A DNA stretch of 11,224 nucleotides from Thermoplasmatales archaeon (GTDB lineage Archaea > Thermoplasmatota > E2 > UBA202 > DSCA01), in the NCBI GenBank assembly GCA_011049295.1, contig DSCA01000148.1, positions 1 to 11,224 on the forward strand, written 5' to 3'. A program made the position numbers and the translations under genes. Numbering within the stretch: the stretch's first letter is position 1; every line of letters begins with the position of its first letter. The notes under the pieces were generated by a model. The model saw only the letters and a list, made by a program, of their open reading frames with translations, made no database searches and was not told where the DNA came from. Positions 1 to 6,300 of the stretch are shown piece after piece.

Positions 1-834
1 CTCCACCACCACGGTGGCGTTGCTCACCAGGGCCACCACGGGCTCCCCCTGCTGATTGCTGATGGTCAGGTTGGAGATGTTGAGGAACACCCTGCCCGGC
101 TCTTTGGGGAGGAACCGGATGTGGGCCAGGTGACCGTCACCGCTTCCTTCCCCCCGCACCACCAGGGTCAGACGGTCCCCGCTCACCGCGTAGGAAACCA
201 TGGTCTGCTGTCCTCCCAGGGAGCCGTTGCTCACCTCGGCCACGCTCAGAAAATAGGAATCAAACAGCACCTCGCAGTTCATGTCGCTGAAGCTGTCCAC
301 GCCGCTGACCGCTAGAGAGGCGTTGAACGGCCCGTCCACCGTCTCCGGAGCCTGTACCTCCAGCCGGGTGGAGGTCCCCACCACCTCCGCCCCCCTCCAC
401 GAGGCGGAGATGGCGTTGCCCTGCCCGTCGCTCAGGTTTCCCTCCACGGTCACCGTGGATGCTCCGCTGCTCAGGCAGGCGAATGTGACGCGGGCCAGAT
501 GGCCGGAGCCGCTGACGGTGCCCGAGTCCAGATGGCATACCAGGCAGCATCGCCCTTCCTCCCACTGCCATCTCACCGGGACGGGGACTCCTCCCATGCT
601 GCCGTTTTCCACCCCCGTCACGTTCATCATTCCGCCGCTGAAGGTGAGCACCACGTCTGCTGCGTTAAAATCGGTCACATCCTGAATGCTCACGCTGACT
701 GAAAATGTGGATCCCACCAGCACCACGGAGGGCGCATCCAGGGCAATCTCCGTGTCCTCTGCTGCCTCCCCCAGGGCCGCACCGGCCAATAGCAGCAGGC
801 AGGCTGCACAGAGCGCCAGAGCCGTGTTTTTCAT
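1..834 (-). CDS. Secreted protein with two cohesin-like domains (C-terminus beyond window)
   Basis: The frame runs open for 278 codons from ATG at 834 to the left edge with no stop, so the gene is partial. Residues 1-22 form a signal peptide (MKNTALALC, then a Leu/Ala-rich core ending ALG). Two tandem domains of about 120 residues follow. Domain 1 (about 33-155) has a VGSTFSVSVSIQDVTDF start, the GSGHLARVTF strand at 109-118 and a late NLSDGQGNAI. Domain 2 (about 158-277) has FNASLAVSGVDSF, the FD at 191-192, EVSNGSLGG, SGDGHLAHIRF at 231-241 and NLTISNQQGEPV. This order, especially G-x-G-x-L-A-x-x-x-F followed by a Ser/Asn-x-x-G-x-x-I/V strand, is typical of cohesins, which bind dockerins. 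The ATG overlaps the stop of the dockerin gene (ATGA). No clear Shine-Dalgarno precedes it, so translational coupling is likely. The two domains differ strongly, and domain 1 has three Cys (96, 97, 100) near its middle. The anchor or further cohesins cannot be seen. The family call rests on motif reading only. Confidence 0.8.
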   Translation of the reverse strand, partial: MKNTALALCAACLLLLAGAALGEAAEDTEIALDAPSVVLVGSTFSVSVSIQDVTDFNAADVVLTFSGGMMNVTGVENGSMGGVPVPVRWQWEEGRCCLVCHLDSGTVSGSGHLARVTFACLSSGASTVTVEGNLSDGQGNAISASWRGAEVVGTSTRLEVQAPETVDGPFNASLAVSGVDSFSDMNCEVLFDSYFLSVAEVSNGSLGGQQTMVSYAVSGDRLTLVVRGEGSGDGHLAHIRFLPKEPGRVFLNISNLTISNQQGEPVVALVSNATVVVE

Positions 835-3344
835 GCCCATCCCAATATTATGTCGATGACCCGGTCCACGTCCTGCTCGTCTATGGTCCCGTTGCCGTCT
901 GCATCGGCCGGATGGGGCAGGTCCGGATGGTCATCCAGTCCGTCAGCGATGCGCTGGATTTTGGTCAGGTCCAGGGCGTTGATGGCCCCGTCCAGGTTGG
1001 CATCCCCCCGTTTCCACACGGTCACGCTGGTGCTTTTATGGAGGACGTTACCGAAGCCGTCGGTGACGCTCAGGGTGACGGTGTAGGTGCCGGCATCCTG
1101 ATAGACATGGCTGACGGAGGAGCCGAAGGCCTGGGCGCCGTCTCCGAAGTCCCACTCCCACTGCTGGATGTCTCCCGGGGAGGAGTCGTTGAACCATCCG
1201 GCTTCTCCGGCCACCAGCAGGGTATGGGTGAAGTTCACGCCGGTTTCATCAACCGTGGTCAGATGCCACAGGGGAGAGGTGGCGCTCTCCCTGCCGTCGT
1301 CTACCTCCACCTGCCAGGTGTAGTGTGCTCCGTAGTCCAGGGTGACGGCCACGCTCACCGTGCCGTTGGGGGAGGTGCCTGCGTACAGGACGGTGCCGTT
1401 GAGGTAAAAGGTGACGGTCAGGGTGTCTCCGTCCGGGTCGGCAACCGTGGCCCGCAGGGAGAGAGACCGGTCCACCGTGCTGTCATTGGCGGGAGAGAGC
1501 AGCGTTACCGACGGCGGACCGTTGTCCGTGCCCTGGGTGGTGAAGGTGCGGGTGTCCCCGTAGGCTATACGCCCGGTGTCGCTGACCGCGATGGCCCGGT
1601 AATAGTAGAGGGTTCCGTCCCGGAGGCCGGTGACGTTGTGCTGGAAGTGGCCGGTGCCGTTAATCAGGGACACCACGGTTGACTGCTTGTGCGTCGTCCA
1701 GTATTCAAACCACACGTAGCAGGAACTGCCCGCTCCCAGGGAGGAGAGAGTGCCGTTCAGAGAGGCGGAGGTGGTCTCCGCCCGGGCATCACCGGTCTCG
1801 ATTTCCGGGGCGGCGGGCAGAGACAGCATTTTGAAGGACAGGTTGGCACCGTAGGCTGGCCCCTGGCTGTTGTTGATGACCGCCCGGTAGTGGTAGGTGC
1901 GGTTGCCCTCCAGCCCCGTTACCACCTGGGTCACCGGCCCCTCGCTGTCTATGACCTGTACCGGGGTCTGCACCGGCGTCTGGTTGCCCTCGGCCGCGTA
2001 CTCGAACCACACCTGGCACTGATGGTCGCCGCCCAGGCCGGTCACGTTGGCGGACAGGACCACGGCAAATTCCACGGAGCCCGTTTCCACGGAGGCCTTG
2101 ACCGCCGCGGTGGTGAGGGTTCCGTCGGTGCCGTAGGCGGTGCCCTTTTGGTTGTGGGCCACCGCCCGGTAGTGGTAGACGGTGCCCGGCTCCAGGCTGG
2201 CTATGGCCAGGGCGAAGCCACCGGTTTCCGAGAGGTTGAGGATCTCTGTGGTCTGGCCGTAGGCGGTGGTGGTGCCGTACTCAAACCACACAGAGCACTG
2301 CTGGGCTCCTCCCAGGTCGGACAGCGTCCCCTTAAGGACAGCGCTGTCGCTGGACACGTTTTCTGCCTGTCCGGTGGACACCGAGGGCAGGACTACCCGG
2401 GTGGTGAAGTCGACGTCATCGCCCGCTACGGTGCCGGCGCTGTTGCTGGCCACCGCCCGGTAGTGGTAGGCGGTGTCCACGCTCAGCCCGGAGATGGAGA
2501 TGGAGAAGGAGCCGCTGGAGTCCCTGTTTAGTGTGCTGGTTTCATGGGCGTAGTCCTGCCAGCTGGAGTGGGAAACCGTGTCGTACACGAACCACACCTG
2601 GCAGCTCTGGGCTCCGGCCTTGCTCAGGTAGCCGTTGAGGGTGGCACTGCTGTATCCCACGCCAGAGGCGGCTCTGGTGGACACCTGGGGCGGGGTGGCC
2701 CCGGTGGTGAAGGTCCGGTCCTGTCCGTAGGCCGTCCGGCGGCTGTTGCCGGCCACCGCCCGATAGTGATAGGTGGTGTCCGGGTCCAGCCCGGAAAGGG
2801 ATGCCGAAAAGTCTCCCGCTTGGTATTTGGTGGTTTTGGGAAGAGTGATGCTGCCGTAGGAGGTGGTCTTTCCGTACTGGAACCACACCTGGCAGCTCTG
2901 GTCGTTGAGGTCGGTGAGGGACCCGTGCAGGGTGGTGGAGTCGCTGCCCACGCCGTCAGCAGAACCGGTGGATACGGAGGGGGTGCCCACCAGGGAGAAA
3001 TCCAGGCTTTTGGAGGTCGTGCTGATGTCCAGGACGAAGGTCTTGGCGTTGTCCTGGGAGCCGTACTGGCAGTACACCTCGATGGTGTCGCCATCCGTGC
3101 AGTCCTCCAGCTCGAAGAGGTCGGCCTGGTAGTAGCCGTCGCTCTGGGTGACCTCCGTCATGCTGGTTCCCCGGGTGAGGTCGCTCACCACCACCTCCAC
3201 CCCGCCGGGGATGGCGGTGCCATCGGCATCTGTTATGTAGCCGTAGACCGGGAAGGGCTGGTCCAGCGTGTCTCCCATCTCCACCATGCTCATCAGTCCG
3301 GCCAGCATCATGGCCACTACCATTACTGCCTGTGTTTTTCTCAT
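831..3344 (-). CDS. Secreted FN3-repeat/PKD protein with C-terminal type I dockerin
   Basis: This 837-residue protein is probably exported, with an N-terminal hydrophobic signal (about 1-25). Residues 31-119 resemble a carboxypeptidase-regulatory or CnaB-like beta-sandwich (VYGYITDADGTAIPGG, then SDGYY). Five fibronectin-III-like repeats follow at about 120-215, 216-316, 317-413, 414-505 and 510-603. Each has C-x-VWF-x-Y near its middle and a Y-H/Y-YRA-x-A/I strand. An Ig-like domain (608-698) and a PKD domain (about 700-777; WDFGDG at 731-736, GTYTVTLSV) come next. The C-terminus (779-835) is a dockerin with two complete calcium loops, D781-N783-D785-G-x-I-N-x-x-D792 and D814-D816-N818-G-x-I-D-x-x-D825. 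Dockerins bind cohesins, and a cohesin-like gene overlaps the 3' end. The start is preceded by GGAGGT at 6-nt spacing and overlaps the upstream stop by 4 nt. No enzymatic domain is visible, so the cargo appears to be a stalk or adhesin. The dockerin call is strong; the cellular role is inferred. Confidence 0.92.
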   Translation of the reverse strand: MRKTQAVMVVAMMLAGLMSMVEMGDTLDQPFPVYGYITDADGTAIPGGVEVVVSDLTRGTSMTEVTQSDGYYQADLFELEDCTDGDTIEVYCQYGSQDNAKTFVLDISTTSKSLDFSLVGTPSVSTGSADGVGSDSTTLHGSLTDLNDQSCQVWFQYGKTTSYGSITLPKTTKYQAGDFSASLSGLDPDTTYHYRAVAGNSRRTAYGQDRTFTTGATPPQVSTRAASGVGYSSATLNGYLSKAGAQSCQVWFVYDTVSHSSWQDYAHETSTLNRDSSGSFSISISGLSVDTAYHYRAVASNSAGTVAGDDVDFTTRVVLPSVSTGQAENVSSDSAVLKGTLSDLGGAQQCSVWFEYGTTTAYGQTTEILNLSETGGFALAIASLEPGTVYHYRAVAHNQKGTAYGTDGTLTTAAVKASVETGSVEFAVVLSANVTGLGGDHQCQVWFEYAAEGNQTPVQTPVQVIDSEGPVTQVVTGLEGNRTYHYRAVINNSQGPAYGANLSFKMLSLPAAPEIETGDARAETTSASLNGTLSSLGAGSSCYVWFEYWTTHKQSTVVSLINGTGHFQHNVTGLRDGTLYYYRAIAVSDTGRIAYGDTRTFTTQGTDNGPPSVTLLSPANDSTVDRSLSLRATVADPDGDTLTVTFYLNGTVLYAGTSPNGTVSVAVTLDYGAHYTWQVEVDDGRESATSPLWHLTTVDETGVNFTHTLLVAGEAGWFNDSSPGDIQQWEWDFGDGAQAFGSSVSHVYQDAGTYTVTLSVTDGFGNVLHKSTSVTVWKRGDANLDGAINALDLTKIQRIADGLDDHPDLPHPADADGNGTIDEQDVDRVIDIILGWA
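1536..2987 (-). repeat. Array of five FN3-like repeats in the dockerin gene
   Basis: Five units of about 92-101 codons encode residues 120-603. Each has a single Cys at the same place, in C-x-VWF-x-Y (C151, C248, C350, C443, C542), and a late YRA-x-A/I strand followed by -AYG- or a similar turn. The fourth unit is the most diverged. It has an unusual NQTPVQTPVQV stretch. Confidence 0.85.
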
Positions 3345-6300
3345 ATTATTACCTCCAGGTCAAATTGACCGCTTTGCGCCACGCGCAACACTATACAATC
3401 TCCTGGTTGAATGAAAAAATCGTAGGAGGGCGGTGAGACCCCCACCACGTAGCTGTCGAAGGCTCCCCGGCTGGTGTTCCACCGGCTGACCACGCTGCCC
3501 GCGGGCATCACCTGGCTGCCTATCAGGGAGGCCAGGGAGGAGGCGGTGGTGGCCTGGTAGCAGCTCCAGGCCAGGTGATTCACCACATTGTGGTCATTTT
3601 TGAACAGGCTGACCGTGCGGTGGGAAAGATTGTAGGCCTGCTCCACAAAGGAACCCGCCTGGGCCACCCGGAGCACCACCACGTCGTAGGGGGCGATGAG
3701 GAAGTCATAGGAGGGCGGTGAGATCCCCACCACATAGCTGTCGAAGGCTCCCCGGCTGGTGTTCCACCGGCTGACCACGCTGCCCGCGGGCATCACCTGG
3801 CTGCCTATCAGGGAGGCCAGGGAGGAGGCGGACGTGGTGGTGCCCAGCCAGGGGACGTAGTTGACCACATTGCGGTCATTTTTGTAGATGTATATCCGGG
3901 TGTTCACCTGCACCGTCCGGGATGCGGTGTCGTTGTCGCCATTGCTGGACGCGGTCAGGGTCACGCTGTAGTATCCCCCCAGGGTATATGTGTGCTCCGG
4001 GTTTTGTCCGGTGGCGGTGGTCCCGTCGCCAAACGTCCACTGCCAGGAGGAGGCAGCCGAGGAGTTGTCCATAAACTGCACGGGCTCCCCGGAGAGGGCC
4101 GGAGAGGGCGTATAGGTAAAGTCTGCCCTCAGGACGTCCCCCACGGCCAGGGTTTTGGTGACGGTGTGGCTGTCCCCGTCGTTGTCCCCCACGGTCAGGG
4201 AGACCTGGTATACCCCCTGGCTTCCGTACAGGTTGAAGGGGTTTCTGTCATAGCTGATGTTGCCGTCTCCGAAGTCCCAGGTGTAGCTGGCGATGGTGCC
4301 GTCCTCGTCCAGGGATGTGCTGGTAAAGGACACCAGGTAGTCATCCACGCTGTAGGAGAAATTGGCCACCGGAGGCACGTTGGCTACCTGCAGGGGCGTT
4401 TCCCGGGAGGCCTGAGCGCCGTGGTCGTCGCGGACGGTGAGCCTCACCGTGTAGGTGCCATCGTCATGGTAGGTGTGGACCGTCACCGCTCCGTGACCCG
4501 TGGTTCCGTCCCCGAAGTTCCAGGTGTAGTTGACAATTGAGCCGTCAGGGTCATGGGACAGGGAGGCATTGAAGGTCACGTCGTCCAGGTCGGTGGGGCT
4601 GGCCGGGCTGAAGGTAAAATTGGCCGTCGGGGCTATATTGCTCACCACTATGTCCCGGCTGGTGCTGTTTGTTGCCCCCAAGTCGTCCCTCACCGTGAGG
4701 GTGGTGGTATAGGTTCCGGCACGGGAAAAGGTGTGCCGGGGATGGGGGTCGTAGGCCCTGTTGCCATCGCCGAAGTCCCAGGTCCAGTTGACGATGACCC
4801 CGTCGGGGTCGGTGCTGCCGTCGGTGAAATTCACGCTCTGGATGCTGGTGGGGTCCGGAGGGCTGTAAGAAAAGTTGGCCTCCGGAAACCGGGTGACGGC
4901 AAAGGTTCCCAGGCACGTTTGCTCGTTGCCCCTGCTGTCGTTGGCCTCTATGGTCCAGTTGTGCACGCCGGTCTGAGGGAAGACATCGGCCACGTAGAAC
5001 CGGCTGTCTGCCTGACGGGGAGTGAATGTTTCCATGCTGCCGTTGGGATATTGTATGGTAAACCTCACCGTGTGCAACTGCAGGTTGTCGGTGACCGTGG
5101 CGGACAGGTTGACCATGCCCCCCGGCTCCTGCACGGGGGGAGAGACGGTTACCTGGTCGATGCAGGGAGGGGTGGTGTCAATGATGCTGAAGGTCGCTGC
5201 CGCCGACCGATTGGCGTAGTCGTTGACATCCGTTACCCACACGTAGTAGGAGTAGTTGCCCAGGGAGGGGTAGATGTGGTCGTAGGCATACAGGCCGTTT
5301 CCCTTGCTGTCCACCTGTACGGGGTCCATGGAGACGTTCAGGTAGTTGCCGCCGGGAAAGGTGACGTTTACCCTCACCGTCTGCATGGCCACATTGTCGC
5401 TGACGTTGCAGGTGATGTTCACCGGAGAGCCGAACTGCTGGGGGGAGGGGGAGGCATCTGTTTCCCCTATGTCCGGTGGTTTGGCGGGGATGATGATGTC
5501 AAAGGTGTGAGTGGCAGACCTGTTGTGGTTGTGGCTGGGGTCGGTGGCCCCGATGAAAAAGGTGAAGGTTCCCTCCTTGGTGTAGGGGGCCAGGTAGTAC
5601 CAGGTTCGGCCGTCGCCGGCGGGGTGCATGCTGGCATTGAAGGCGGTGGCGGGTCCGGAGACGTTGACGTAGGCGGCGCTCACCGCCACGTCGTCGGTGA
5701 TGGTGCAGGATATGTTGACCTCTCCCTGAATCTCCTGGGGGTTGGGGGTGGCGGTGACGTTGGTGATGGCCGGGGGGTAGATGTCCTCCACCTGCAGGTG
5801 CCGGGTGAGATGTGCGGTCGCGTAGTCGTTGTCCCAGACGGTGAGGGTGACGGTGTAGGTGCCGTCAGTTTCATAGACGTGAGTGGGGTTGGTGGTGCTC
5901 CCCTGGGGGATAACGGTGCCATCGCCGAAGTCCCATCTCCAGGCCTTGACGCTTCCGTCGGGGTCGGAGGAGCTGTCGGTGAACTGGATGGTTTGCCCCA
6001 CGATGGCCGGGGAGGGGGAAAAGGTAAAGTCGGCCACCGGGGGAACGTTGGCCACCTCTATGCTTCGGCTCAGGGAATCAGATGCCCCCTGGTTGTCGTA
6101 CACGGTGAGCTTCACCAGGTATGTGCCGTCGTCGCTGAAGGAGTGGTTGCAGTGCCGGCCGTAGCCGGTGTGGCCATCGCCGAAGTCCCAGGCATAGGTG
6201 GCTATGGTGCCGTCGGGGTCATAGGAGCCGGAAGCGTCGAACCAGATGGTGTCCAGGTCGGTGGGGTTGGTGGGGGTGTAGGTGAACTGGGCCTCCGGGA

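Noticed and set aside
1536..2987. CRISPR array or other short regularly spaced DNA repeats
   Set aside because: The recurring DNA words here and in the PKD regions come from repeated protein modules of about 90-100 codons with diverged sequence, not from short identical repeats with spacers.
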